64,000 bases of DNA, taken from contig CANMQH010000017.1 of NCBI GenBank assembly GCA_947499935.1, forward strand, positions 27,339-91,338. The letters are read 5' to 3'. This document shows, in pieces, positions 24,666 through 34,242 of the stretch. The notes beneath the pieces are model-generated. The model was not told the origin of the DNA, did no database searches, and saw nothing but the letters and a program-made list of their open reading frames with translations. Both the position numbers and the translations under genes were made by a program. Each line of letters begins with the position of its first letter. The first letter of the stretch is position 1. This DNA is from an uncultured Algibacter sp. (GTDB taxonomy: Bacteria; Bacteroidota; Bacteroidia; Flavobacteriales; Flavobacteriaceae).

Positions 24666-26054
24666 ATGAAAAAATTACTTATGCTTTGTCTACTTATTAT
24701 TTCATTTTCCTGCGATAAAAGTTCTGATGCCATAGAAGAAGAGGTAATAACTATGGAGGATCCTGTAGATGTTGTTTCTAATACAATAATTAATGCAGGT
24801 GATGTTTCAGATATTTCAATATTTGATTCAAAACCCTATTTTCAGGATGATGCTGGCTATAATGGCTCCGAACTAACCAATCTTCCTCCAGAACGCATAG
24901 TAACTTTTACTCACGTTGATGGGCTTAGTGATACTGAAGAATTAGAAAAAATTATTGATGAATTAAGTGCAAATGGCGGAGGAAAAATCACCATCGTATC
25001 TGGTAATTATACCTTTAGAGATGTTTTATTAAAATCTAATGTACACATAACTATTGAGAGCAATACCGTTATAAAATTAGAAAAACAAAACGAAGGCAGA
25101 AATGCTAGAAATGGTTTTAGATATTTCTTTGCATTAAGTGGTAAAGAAGTTGGACAACCATTAGAAAATGTTAGAATTGTTGGTTTAGGAACTCCAGATA
25201 CACGACCTAAGCTAATTGTTGAGAAATTTAATGAACCCTGGGGTCCTGCCTTTAGTCGAGCTATTGCTTTTGGCTATGTAAAAAATGCTTTAATAGAAAA
25301 TTTAACCATAGAAGATAATTATACACTAGGCGCTGCCTTAGCCTTTAATCCTGTTGATTTAAATGATGATGGAGAAACTGCACAAATGGCAGAAAATGTA
25401 ACGATTGCTAATGTAAGTTTATCCAAAGCATCTGTTGGTTATGGGCTAGTACAAACCAATGTTGGAAAAAACCTTTTACTTAAAAATTTATCTTGCCAAG
25501 GTGGCATGACCTGCAGAATAGAATCTCACACAGGTAGAAAATTTGATATTGGTGTTAGCAATATTGTGGTTAAAAATGTAGCAAGTATTAACGGAAAAGC
25601 AGCAGTACTGCTCCAACCCCACTCTGTTTTAAACGGTAGAATTTTAGTAGATATTGCCAAATCTGAAGGTAGTAGCTGGACCTTATTCTTAAAAGAAGGT
25701 TTTGTAGGTCCTGATTCTAAACGAAGATTAAAAGGTGATTTTGCCGAAAGTTCTAAATTTACCAACATAAGTTTAGCATCAACAGATGATACAGCTACTT
25801 TATCTTTCAAGAATTTATCTTTCATCCCTGCAAATATAAAACCACTATATAATGCTCCAAATTATGTTTTCATTACAGATGATGCTAACCATAAAATAGA
25901 TGCTGATGGTAAGCCTGGTAGAGAAAGTCCTATAGTAGGGCCATCTATAGCCGTGGTATATAACGATGCTACTTATCCATTAAATTTACCTAGTGAAAAC
26001 GACTTGATTGTTTCTGGTGAAACTGAAAACAGATTAAAACTTCTTAAAAGATAA
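24666..26054 (+). CDS. Right-handed beta-helix lipoprotein, possible polysaccharide-active protein
   Basis: Started at ATG 24666, the 462-residue protein has a clean lipoprotein signal (MKKLLMLCLLIISFSC); the upstream ATG at 24600 would bury it behind 22 residues. The body has the spacing of a parallel beta-helix: a pectate-lyase-3-like N-terminal turn (DTEELEKIIDELSANGGGKI, VSGNYTFRDVLLKSNVHI), then rungs such as NVRIVGLGT, NALIENLTIEDNYTLG, NVTIANVSLSKAS and NLLLKNLSCQGG. The fold is shared by GH28, GH82 and several polysaccharide lyase families. I see no motif that chooses among them, so substrate is open. It stands alone and ends at a strong terminator. Confidence 0.72.
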   Translation: MKKLLMLCLLIISFSCDKSSDAIEEEVITMEDPVDVVSNTIINAGDVSDISIFDSKPYFQDDAGYNGSELTNLPPERIVTFTHVDGLSDTEELEKIIDELSANGGGKITIVSGNYTFRDVLLKSNVHITIESNTVIKLEKQNEGRNARNGFRYFFALSGKEVGQPLENVRIVGLGTPDTRPKLIVEKFNEPWGPAFSRAIAFGYVKNALIENLTIEDNYTLGAALAFNPVDLNDDGETAQMAENVTIANVSLSKASVGYGLVQTNVGKNLLLKNLSCQGGMTCRIESHTGRKFDIGVSNIVVKNVASINGKAAVLLQPHSVLNGRILVDIAKSEGSSWTLFLKEGFVGPDSKRRLKGDFAESSKFTNISLASTDDTATLSFKNLSFIPANIKPLYNAPNYVFITDDANHKIDADGKPGRESPIVGPSIAVVYNDATYPLNLPSENDLIVSGETENRLKLLKR

Positions 26055-26075
26055 AATCTGCATAATTTATTAGTA

Positions 26076-26109
26076 AAAAATAGCTTGGGAATCTTCCTAA
26101 GCTATTTTT
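26076..26109 (+). terminator. Rho-independent terminator
   Basis: AAAAATAGCTTGGG pairs with CCTAAGCTATTTTT (one G-U wobble) around a 6-base loop, ending in a T-run, 21 bases after the beta-helix lipoprotein stop. Confidence 0.8.
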
Positions 26110-26173
26110 GTTTAGAACAAATACATCACGACTAACTATTATTAAAATCAATATATAATTTAGAACGCTTTAT

Positions 26174-26203
26174 TTGAATGCTAGCCCCAATATTTTATCT
26201 TTG
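26174..26203 (+). promoter_or_regulatory. Promoter of pheT
   Basis: TTG at 26174-26176, then 19 bases, then TATCTTTG at 26196-26203: a textbook match to the Bacteroidetes primary sigma consensus, 23 bases before the start codon. Confidence 0.8.
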
Positions 26204-26226
26204 TCTTATTAATTAGGAAAAGATTT

Positions 26227-28653
26227 ATGAAGATTTCATACAACTGGCTAAAGCAATTTTTAAAAACTGATTGGACACCAGAAGAAACTAGCGAATTATT
26301 AACCGATTTAGGTCTAGAAGTTGAAGGTATAGAAACATATCAGTCAATAAAAGGAGCTCTAGAAGGTATCGTTATTGGCGAGGTATTAACATGTATTAAA
26401 CACCCAAATGCAGATAAACTTAAAGTAACCACTGTTAATATAGGTTTAGAGACGCCCTTGCAAATTGTATGTGGTGCACCTAATGTAGCAGCTGGACAAA
26501 AAGTACCTGTAGCTACCATTGGCACTACATTATATACCGATGAAGGTGAAGCATGGACCATAAAAAAAGGAAAGATAAGAGGCGAAGAAAGTCATGGAAT
26601 GATTTGTGCTGAAGACGAATTGGGCTTAGGGAAATCTCATGACGGTATTATGGTTTTAGATTCTAAGATAAAAGTAGGTACGCTTGCTGCCAATATTTTT
26701 GATATAGAAAATGATAAGATTTTTGAAATCGGTCTAACACCCAACCGAGCTGATGCTATGAGCCACTTAGGCACGGCGCGCGATTTAAAAGCAGGGTTGC
26801 TCCAAAAAAATATAAACATTGAATTTATTACACCATCTGTAAGTCCATTTAATGTGGATAATCGTACTCTAAAAATAGATACAGATGTTATTAATAAGGA
26901 TTTAGCACCTCGCTACTGTGGGGTTACTATATCAGGTATAAAAGTTCAAGATTCTCCTGCGTGGCTTCAACACCGCTTAAAAGCCATTGGTTTAAGCCCT
27001 ATAAACAACATTGTAGACGCCACAAACTTTGTGCTACACGATTTAGGACAACCATTACATGCTTTTGACACAACTAAAATAGCAGGGCAGAAAATTGAAG
27101 TAAAAACGTTGGCCTCTGGATCAAAATTTATAACCCTAGATGGGATAGAAAGAACACTCCACGAAGATGATTTAATGATTTGCGATAGCGAAAAACCCAT
27201 GTGTATTGCTGGAGTTTTTGGAGGTGTACATTCTGGGGTTTCAAAAACTACAACTAGTATTTTTCTTGAAAGTGCCTATTTTAATCCTGTTAGCATTCGT
27301 AAAACCGCCAAACGTCATGGTTTAAATACTGATGCTTCGTTTAGGTTTGAGCGTGGTATTGACCCTAACATTACACTATATGCGCTAAAAAGAGCTGCAT
27401 TATTAATACAAGAGCTTGCCGGAGGCGAAATCACTAGTGATATTACAGATATATATCCTAAAAAAATAGAAGATTTTCAAGTAAGATTAAGCTTTGAAAA
27501 TGCTAAAAAGCTTATTGGCGAAGAAATTCCTAAAGAAACCATAAAACGAATTTTAACATCTTTAGACATAAAAGTAAATAATGTTACCGAAACTGGTCTG
27601 GGATTAACAGTGCCTGCATACAGAAATGATGTTCTACGAGAAGCCGATATTATAGAAGAAATTTTAAGAGTATATGGCTATAATAATATTGAAACATCAA
27701 AAAAACTGAATGCATCGGTTGCAACAACTACACGTTTTGAAGATTATAAAATCCAATCTATAATTGGTAATCAATTAGCCTCTCAAGGCTTTTTTGAGAT
27801 ACTTTCAAATTCGCTAACCACACCTGCTTATGTTGCGTTGAGTGAGCAATTAAAAGAGGAGCATAACATTAGTATGTTAAATCCTTTGAGTCATGATTTA
27901 TCTGTTTTAAGACAATCGCTGTTATTTTCTGGATTAGAAGCTATTTCATTTAATATAAACAGAAGACGTTCTGATTTAAAGTTTTTTGAGTTTGGAAAAA
28001 CTTATCATGATTTTAATGGTAAAAGCAATGAATTTAAACATTTATCGTTATTTATTACAGGAAAACAAATTTCGGAATATTGGAATTTAAAGAGTTCTAA
28101 AAGTGATTTCTTTTTAATGAAAGGCTATATCACATCCATACTAAATCGTTTAGGTATTAATACCCTTAATGAAAACCCAATAACTGACGATTTATTTTCT
28201 GAAGGTATTACGCTTGGCTTAGGTAAAACTAAATTGGTTAATTTTGGATTAGTTAAAAAAAACATATTAAAACATTTTGACATCTCCCAAGATGTTCTTT
28301 TTGCTGATTTTAATTGGGATGCCATTTTAGATGTTATTAAGCATCATAAAATTAAATTTAAACCCATTCCAAAATACCCAGAGGTACGACGTGATTTCGC
28401 ATTACTTTTAGATGATGGTGTGTCTTTTGAATCTATACATAAGATTGCTAAACAAAGCGAAAAGCACTTATTAAAAAACATAAACTTATTTGATGTTTAT
28501 CAAGGTAAAAACTTACCTAAAGGCAAAAAAAGTTATGCCATTAGTTTTACATTACAAGATGAAAACAAAACGCTAAACGATAAACAAATAGATAAAATAA
28601 TGAAAAAACTACAAACCAATTTTGAAACTCAACTTGGTGCTGAATTAAGATAG
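26227..28653 (+). CDS. pheT: Phenylalanyl-tRNA synthetase beta subunit
   Basis: The 808-residue PheT is the beta chain of the (alpha-beta)2 enzyme that charges tRNA-Phe. The domain order is as expected: N-terminal MKISYNWLKQFL, a tRNA-binding EMAP-type domain (GEVLTCIKHPNADKLKV, about 51-67), the editing B3/B4 domain (GLSPINNIVDATNFVLHDLGQPLHAFD), the B5 domain, the catalytic-like core, and a C-terminal anticodon-binding fold (PKYPEVRRDFALLLDD). Full length. The alpha-subunit gene pheS is not adjacent, as in many Bacteroidetes. A PAP2 phosphatase gene follows two bases after the stop. Confidence 0.98.
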   Translation: MKISYNWLKQFLKTDWTPEETSELLTDLGLEVEGIETYQSIKGALEGIVIGEVLTCIKHPNADKLKVTTVNIGLETPLQIVCGAPNVAAGQKVPVATIGTTLYTDEGEAWTIKKGKIRGEESHGMICAEDELGLGKSHDGIMVLDSKIKVGTLAANIFDIENDKIFEIGLTPNRADAMSHLGTARDLKAGLLQKNINIEFITPSVSPFNVDNRTLKIDTDVINKDLAPRYCGVTISGIKVQDSPAWLQHRLKAIGLSPINNIVDATNFVLHDLGQPLHAFDTTKIAGQKIEVKTLASGSKFITLDGIERTLHEDDLMICDSEKPMCIAGVFGGVHSGVSKTTTSIFLESAYFNPVSIRKTAKRHGLNTDASFRFERGIDPNITLYALKRAALLIQELAGGEITSDITDIYPKKIEDFQVRLSFENAKKLIGEEIPKETIKRILTSLDIKVNNVTETGLGLTVPAYRNDVLREADIIEEILRVYGYNNIETSKKLNASVATTTRFEDYKIQSIIGNQLASQGFFEILSNSLTTPAYVALSEQLKEEHNISMLNPLSHDLSVLRQSLLFSGLEAISFNINRRRSDLKFFEFGKTYHDFNGKSNEFKHLSLFITGKQISEYWNLKSSKSDFFLMKGYITSILNRLGINTLNENPITDDLFSEGITLGLGKTKLVNFGLVKKNILKHFDISQDVLFADFNWDAILDVIKHHKIKFKPIPKYPEVRRDFALLLDDGVSFESIHKIAKQSEKHLLKNINLFDVYQGKNLPKGKKSYAISFTLQDENKTLNDKQIDKIMKKLQTNFETQLGAELR

Positions 28654-28655
28654 TT

Positions 28656-29510
28656 ATGAAACTAATAAACACAACATTTTTAATTTGCGTTTTCTTATTA
28701 TTTACTAGGTCGTATGGGCAAGATAAACCACAATCTGAAATGCATACAGATTCGCTATCTATTGGTAAATTAGCATTATACGATTTAAAGCAAAGTGTTA
28801 AAAGTGTTGGACATGCTTTTTCTAGACCCGTACATTGGAAAAAGAAAGACTTTACAACTTTAGGTACAGTAGCTATTTCCGCATTGGCACTTTCTACAAT
28901 AGATGATGAAGGCAGTGCTTTTTTTATTAGACAAGAGCCCAAAGTTCCTAGAATATTTCAAGAAGCTGGGACACGCTTTGGGAGTCCACAAGTATATTTT
29001 ATTGCAAATGCAGGTTTATATGGTTTTGGTTTATTTACAAAGAACGAAAAATTACGAAAAACTAGTGTTTTAATCATTTCATCTTCATTTACATCAGGTT
29101 TAATACAAAGCTTATCAAAAACGGCATTGGGTAGAGTTAGACCTGGTAACGACCTTAAGAGCACAGAATTTAGATTTTGGTCTAATGAGGCGAAGTTTCA
29201 TTCATTTCCATCGGGACATACGGTTTTATCTGTAACCATGTCTCATGCTATTGCTAAACAATTTAAAAACACTTGGAGTAAAGTTGCTGTATATTCGTTG
29301 GGGGCTGTAGCACCAATATCTAGATTGTTTACGGGAGCTCATTGGCTTACCGATGTTGGTGTGGCTGCTGTTTTAAGTATTGTTGTTGTAGACTCAATAG
29401 ACAACTTCTTGTTCTCTAGTAAAGCTTACGATTATCCTCAAAAAGAAAAACATATTTCTTGGAATTTCACCTTTTCAGGAAATCAAATTGGGGTTATTGG
29501 GAGGTTTTAA
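28656..29510 (+). CDS. PAP2-family phosphatase
   Basis: A 284-residue protein with a signal peptide (about 1-20, ending SYG) and a PAP2 acid-phosphatase domain. The three catalytic motifs are KTALGRVRPG (motif 1, K...RP, about 155-164), SFPSGHT (motif 2, about 181-187), and SRLFTGAHWLTDV (motif 3, about 219-231), all intact. Likely substrates are phosphatidic acid, undecaprenyl pyrophosphate or lipid A, in the periplasm. It begins two bases after pheT and so reads from the pheT promoter. Confidence 0.9.
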   Translation: MKLINTTFLICVFLLFTRSYGQDKPQSEMHTDSLSIGKLALYDLKQSVKSVGHAFSRPVHWKKKDFTTLGTVAISALALSTIDDEGSAFFIRQEPKVPRIFQEAGTRFGSPQVYFIANAGLYGFGLFTKNEKLRKTSVLIISSSFTSGLIQSLSKTALGRVRPGNDLKSTEFRFWSNEAKFHSFPSGHTVLSVTMSHAIAKQFKNTWSKVAVYSLGAVAPISRLFTGAHWLTDVGVAAVLSIVVVDSIDNFLFSSKAYDYPQKEKHISWNFTFSGNQIGVIGRF

Positions 29511-29594
29511 TTGTTTAATTACTAATTAAACTTAGCGATTACTTTAATCTAAAAATTTCGTATATTTAGTAAAGAACTTTTAAACGGCATAAAT

Positions 29595-29810
29595 ATGTCT
29601 AATTACATTAAAATATACACTGGTAATTTTATAAATGTACAACGGGTTTATAATGCATTGTAAAATGCTAACATTACTGCCATTTTGAAAGACGAATCTG
29701 AATCGGCACGTTTGGCAGGTTTTGGTTCTTCTATACTGGGTTTTCAAGAAATACATGTTCATAAAGATGAGCTAGATAAAGCTGTACCTATAGTTGAAAG
29801 CATAAAATAA
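29595..29810 (+). pseudogene. DUF2007-type small protein, interrupted by a stop codon
   Basis: A 71-codon frame from ATG 29595 to TAA 29808 carries one in-frame TAA at 29661-29663 (codon 23). Reading through it gives MSNYIKIYTGNFINVQRVYNAL then NANITAILKDES...GFQEIHVHKDELDKAVPI, the pattern of the DUF2007 putative signal-transducing protein family (short alpha/beta, beginning with an expression of ITVYxxxxxxEAxxLKxxLE). The stop is one change from GAA or CAA. The fragment after it lacks a good start, so the gene is probably dead. Confidence 0.68.
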
Positions 29811-29828
29811 GCCTTATTTAAATATCTT

Positions 29829-32800
29829 TTATTCTTCTAATTTAAATTTACCAGGAGTTACGCCATACTTATTTTTAAAGGCTCTACTAAAATGAGACAT
29901 GCTTTTAAAGCCTACATTAGAATACACTTCCGATACTTGTACATTTGATTTAACAAGCATTTCGGCTGCTTTCTTTAATCTATATTCTTTTATAAGTTCA
30001 TAAGGAGTTTGGTTGGTTAAAGCTTTGACTTTTTGGAAAAAATTTGACCGACTAATGTATAGCTCTCGTGCTAAAAAATTAACATCAAAATTAGGGTCGT
30101 GTATATTTTTATCAATCATTTCAAATAATTTCTCTATAAATGCATGCTCGTTATCATTTTCTAGATTTTTTTCAATATTCTGAGGGAAATCAATCTGAAA
30201 TCGTTCTCTTAGTCTTTTTCTACTTTTTAAAAGTGTAATAGATTGTATGACTAAGTGTTTAACCTGAAAAGGTTTGTTTATATAAGCATCTGCCCCAACA
30301 CCTAAACTTTTTAATTTACTTTCCATAGTAGAAACCGCAGTTAATAGAATAAAAGGTATGTGACTTGTACTTATATTATTTTTTACGTTTTCACATAATT
30401 CTATACCATTCATAACAGGCATCATAACATCGCTAACAATTAAATCTGGCCATTCATTTTGTAAAGCATCAACACATTCTTTTCCGTTTGAAAATGTAGA
30501 TACTTTAAAATACTCCGAAAAGATATTCATTAAAAAAATACGCATTTCATCATTATCTTCAACTATAAAAATTTGAGAACGTCTTAAGGAGTCTTCAATA
30601 TCTATGGTAGTTACATCTGTATTTTCTTCTATGGGTAATAAACTATGGTCTTGCTCCACAGCTTCTGCTATAATTTGATTAAATTTATAAGCTTTAATGT
30701 CTTCTGTTTCTATTTTTTCTATTGGAATTTTAAATGTAAAAGAGGTGCCATTATTAACGTTACTTTCTACAGTGATATCTCCACCATGTAATAAAATCAA
30801 TTTTTTTGAGAATGCGAGCCCAATACCTGACCCTCCAAAATGCGTTAAATAATCATTTTTAGATTGATAGAATCTCTCAAAAACATGTGGCAAATCTTCG
30901 GCGTCTATACCCCTGCCAGAATCTGTTACTGTACATGTAAACTCTGTTTCTTCTAACTTATAATTAATGGTTATCGTATCACCTTTATCGGTGAATTTAA
31001 AAGCATTGTTTATTAGGTTATTAAGTACCTTTTCTAGTTTGTTCTTATCAGCTAAAATAAAGACATCATCCTCTGGGTTTTTAAGCACTAAGTGCTTTTC
31101 TTTACTTTCTGCTAAATATTCGAAATCTAAAATTAATTGTTTTATAAAACTTGAAAAGTTAAATCTTGTTTCATATAACTCTAACATGTCTTTTTCTGCC
31201 TTTCTAAAATCATGTGCTTGCTCAACTAACTGAAGGATTTTGTTAGATTGTCGCTTTACCAATGATAAATAATCTACTATAGATTTATCTTTTTTAAACT
31301 TATCTAAAAAGACTTCTAATGGTCCATTAATTAGCGTTAACGGTGTTCTAAACTCATGCGAAATATTTGTAAAAAAACGTAATTTAATATCGCTTAATCT
31401 AATTTCTTGTTCCTTCTCTAACTGCTTTATATTAAGAGTTAATTGTAATTTGTAGTACCGTATTGCCCATTTAATTATTAGCCCAATTACTATTAGACTA
31501 AATACGCCATATATTATATATGCAAACTTGGTATTTAAAATATGTGATACTATTTTAATATTAAGTTGCTTGGAAGGGCTCCAAATATTATCACTATTTG
31601 AGGCCATTACCTCCAAATTATAATTTCCTGGTGGTAAACCATTATATTGGATGGTGTTTTTAGACGATGGTTTTATTATCCAATCCTTATCTAGAGGAGA
31701 TAATCTATATTTAATGAAATGATTGTTTTTACTTTTAAAATGTAAAGAGATAACCTCTATTGAAAATACATTTTGATTATAATTCAACTCTATTTTATCA
31801 AGTAATGATAAATTCTTTTCTAATAATACTTTGTTTTGAACCTTATCGCCTGGCTTTATAGTCTTATTAAAAAGCTTAAATTCTCCAAACTCTAACCTAG
31901 GTGCTTCATTAGTTTGTTTTATATCCTCGGGGTTAAAGTAAACCAGACCATCTCTACCCCCAAAAACCAATGTTCCATTTGGGAGTTTTACCGAAGAAAA
32001 TTCAAACTGTAAAAAAGGTAAACCATCATCTTTTTGATATTTTATAAACTCTTTGGTCGTTGTATTAAATTTATTAATGCCCACATTGGTAGAAATCCAA
32101 AGGTTGTTATCGGAGTCGAACTCTATGCGTTTAGCACCGTTATTTATAAGTCCATCTTTTTCTGAGTAGGTTACAAATTTTGGTATTGTATTTTCATTAG
32201 TCACATGGCTAATACCTCCTTGATCCGTAGCTATCCATAGATTACTTTCTCTGTCTCGCATAATATGCGATACATAATTGCTTGAAATGGAAGAATTTAC
32301 ATCTGATGGTTGATAGTTTTTTACGTCAATGTCATGTAATGAATTAACACCCTTTGTATCCAATCTATATAAACCATTAGTCTTTGAACCTAACCAAATA
32401 AAATCATATTTAGGATCAACATAAATGTAGCCTATAGATGCCAATTTGGGCTTAAAGGATATAGCATTATTTAAACTTTCTACTATGGGTTTATTATTAA
32501 AATCATCAAATTTAATTCTATAAACATCATCTCGATCTGCAGCCCATATATAACCCTGCCTATCTTCTACCAAAAATTTAATTTGAGCATTGTTTATAAT
32601 AGGAAAGCTATCAGACTTTATATGTTTAAAGGTTTCTTCGGTTATTTTTTTTCGATAAAGTCCCATTTGAATTCCTCTTGGAGAAAACAATATATTATCT
32701 TTTGAATCTTTTATAATAACCCCTTTATAATTATTACCTAATGGTGGATCTTTAAAGGGTAAAGGTAAAAACACTTTTTTTTCTATATCAAACAAACATG

Positions 32801-33923
32801 TTTTACCAAAGTAGGTAGATATAAATACCTGATTGTCTTTATAATGTGTTAAGTCTATTATATTATTAGTTTCTATACCATAGGGTAACCCTATATTTTT
32901 ATCATAACTGTTAAAAGGATTATCAAATATCCCAAATTGATAAATACCAGCGTTATATGTTGTAACCCAACACCTATTTTTAACGTTAGTTGAAATGGAA
33001 CTAACATATATCTCTTTAGAAGGCGATCTTGCATCACATACAATAAGATCTTTATGTAACGCTTTAATACTAAAATCATGAATGTGATTAATACCAGATA
33101 CAGCACCAAGCCACATAGTATTATTTTTATCTAAAGCCATATACTTATAGCGATTATTTTTTAGCGATGTTTTAATGTAATGAATACCATTATTATACTT
33201 TAAATGCGCTATACCGTGGGATTTGGCAATTAACAAATCTTGATTATTAACTATTAACAAACCAAAACAAGGCCCTATGCTCCCTTTTAAAGGTAATTTG
33301 AATATTTTAGTTGTTAAATTAAATACCATAAGACCAATTGATGTAGAAATAGCATATTCATTTTTATTAATTTTAAGTATATCTCTAAAAAGAATAGTTT
33401 TAAACGCTTTATCTTTTGGCTTAAATACCCCAACTAATTTATAGTCTACAAAATGAAGCACTGTATGGTTTTCTAACAAACAAATGACATCTGCATTATT
33501 ACCAAAAATTATTTTTTTAACGGTTGATGATTTCGTGTTAACAATCTCATTAGTATACAATACAGATACTTTATCTGTTTTTAAATCTAAAATATTTATA
33601 CCGCTTTCGGTGCCAATCCATAATTTTTTATTAGAATCCTCATTTAATGATGTTATGCGGTTACTTAACAGCAGATTATCTTTTAGCGTATTTCTATACT
33701 TTTTAAAAGAATAACCATCATACTTATTTAAACCATCGTAAGTTCCTACCCATATAAAACCGTAACTATCTTCAAAAAGTGATGTAACACCATTGTGTGA
33801 CAAACCATCAACTGTAGAAAATTGTTTGTTGGGTTTAAGGGTACATTGTTGCGCACAAACATGATAAGAATTAGCGAACAAAAAAATGAACAGGAAAAGT
33901 ATTTGTCTTAGGGTTTTAATCAT
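29829..33923 (-). CDS. Hybrid two-component system regulator (HTCS)
   Basis: A 1364-residue one-protein sensor-regulator typical of polysaccharide utilisation loci. Signal peptide about 1-24; periplasmic two-propeller sensor (about 30-680) with reg_prop strands such as GVTSLFEDSYGFIWVGTYDGLNKY; Y_Y_Y domain about 690-785; one transmembrane segment about 794-815; HisKA with phospho-acceptor H in FTNISHEFRTPLTL (about 845-868); HATPase with NNLINNAFKFTDKG and GRGID/GGSGIGLAF; receiver (about 1118-1235) with acceptor D in DLIVSDVMMPVMNG; AraC-type HTH (about 1280-1360). It is divergent from the GH16 gene, which it probably induces when its sensor binds an oligosaccharide. Confidence 0.95.
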   Translation of the reverse strand: MIKTLRQILFLFIFLFANSYHVCAQQCTLKPNKQFSTVDGLSHNGVTSLFEDSYGFIWVGTYDGLNKYDGYSFKKYRNTLKDNLLLSNRITSLNEDSNKKLWIGTESGINILDLKTDKVSVLYTNEIVNTKSSTVKKIIFGNNADVICLLENHTVLHFVDYKLVGVFKPKDKAFKTILFRDILKINKNEYAISTSIGLMVFNLTTKIFKLPLKGSIGPCFGLLIVNNQDLLIAKSHGIAHLKYNNGIHYIKTSLKNNRYKYMALDKNNTMWLGAVSGINHIHDFSIKALHKDLIVCDARSPSKEIYVSSISTNVKNRCWVTTYNAGIYQFGIFDNPFNSYDKNIGLPYGIETNNIIDLTHYKDNQVFISTYFGKTCLFDIEKKVFLPLPFKDPPLGNNYKGVIIKDSKDNILFSPRGIQMGLYRKKITEETFKHIKSDSFPIINNAQIKFLVEDRQGYIWAADRDDVYRIKFDDFNNKPIVESLNNAISFKPKLASIGYIYVDPKYDFIWLGSKTNGLYRLDTKGVNSLHDIDVKNYQPSDVNSSISSNYVSHIMRDRESNLWIATDQGGISHVTNENTIPKFVTYSEKDGLINNGAKRIEFDSDNNLWISTNVGINKFNTTTKEFIKYQKDDGLPFLQFEFSSVKLPNGTLVFGGRDGLVYFNPEDIKQTNEAPRLEFGEFKLFNKTIKPGDKVQNKVLLEKNLSLLDKIELNYNQNVFSIEVISLHFKSKNNHFIKYRLSPLDKDWIIKPSSKNTIQYNGLPPGNYNLEVMASNSDNIWSPSKQLNIKIVSHILNTKFAYIIYGVFSLIVIGLIIKWAIRYYKLQLTLNIKQLEKEQEIRLSDIKLRFFTNISHEFRTPLTLINGPLEVFLDKFKKDKSIVDYLSLVKRQSNKILQLVEQAHDFRKAEKDMLELYETRFNFSSFIKQLILDFEYLAESKEKHLVLKNPEDDVFILADKNKLEKVLNNLINNAFKFTDKGDTITINYKLEETEFTCTVTDSGRGIDAEDLPHVFERFYQSKNDYLTHFGGSGIGLAFSKKLILLHGGDITVESNVNNGTSFTFKIPIEKIETEDIKAYKFNQIIAEAVEQDHSLLPIEENTDVTTIDIEDSLRRSQIFIVEDNDEMRIFLMNIFSEYFKVSTFSNGKECVDALQNEWPDLIVSDVMMPVMNGIELCENVKNNISTSHIPFILLTAVSTMESKLKSLGVGADAYINKPFQVKHLVIQSITLLKSRKRLRERFQIDFPQNIEKNLENDNEHAFIEKLFEMIDKNIHDPNFDVNFLARELYISRSNFFQKVKALTNQTPYELIKEYRLKKAAEMLVKSNVQVSEVYSNVGFKSMSHFSRAFKNKYGVTPGKFKLEE

Positions 33924-34160
33924 AGATAGGTTCTAACAAGTTTTGGGCGTGCAAAATTTAGATGTTATTGGTTTTAACACATTATAAAAATATTGCATTT
34001 ATTAAAAATTAGCTAATTTCTTTGCTTTTATCGTATATTTTTATATAAAAAAATATAGAATTATTATTTTTTGCCCCTTTACATTGCCTATAAACTATGG
34101 TATTGGACTCTGAGACATAATAAACAGACCCATAGGCTAATCAAAACTTATTTAACTCTG

Positions 34161-34168
34161 TAATTTTG
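34161..34168 (+). promoter_or_regulatory. -7 element for the GH16 gene
   Basis: TAATTTTG matches TAnnTTTG, 74 bases before the start, leaving a leader of about 65 bases. There is no clear -33 TTG, consistent with activation by the adjacent regulator. Confidence 0.45.
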
Positions 34169-34242
34169 ATATCACCACTATCTAAAATTTATTACAACGA
34201 ACTAATTTTAGGTAAAATAATAACAACTAAAACGACAAAAAA

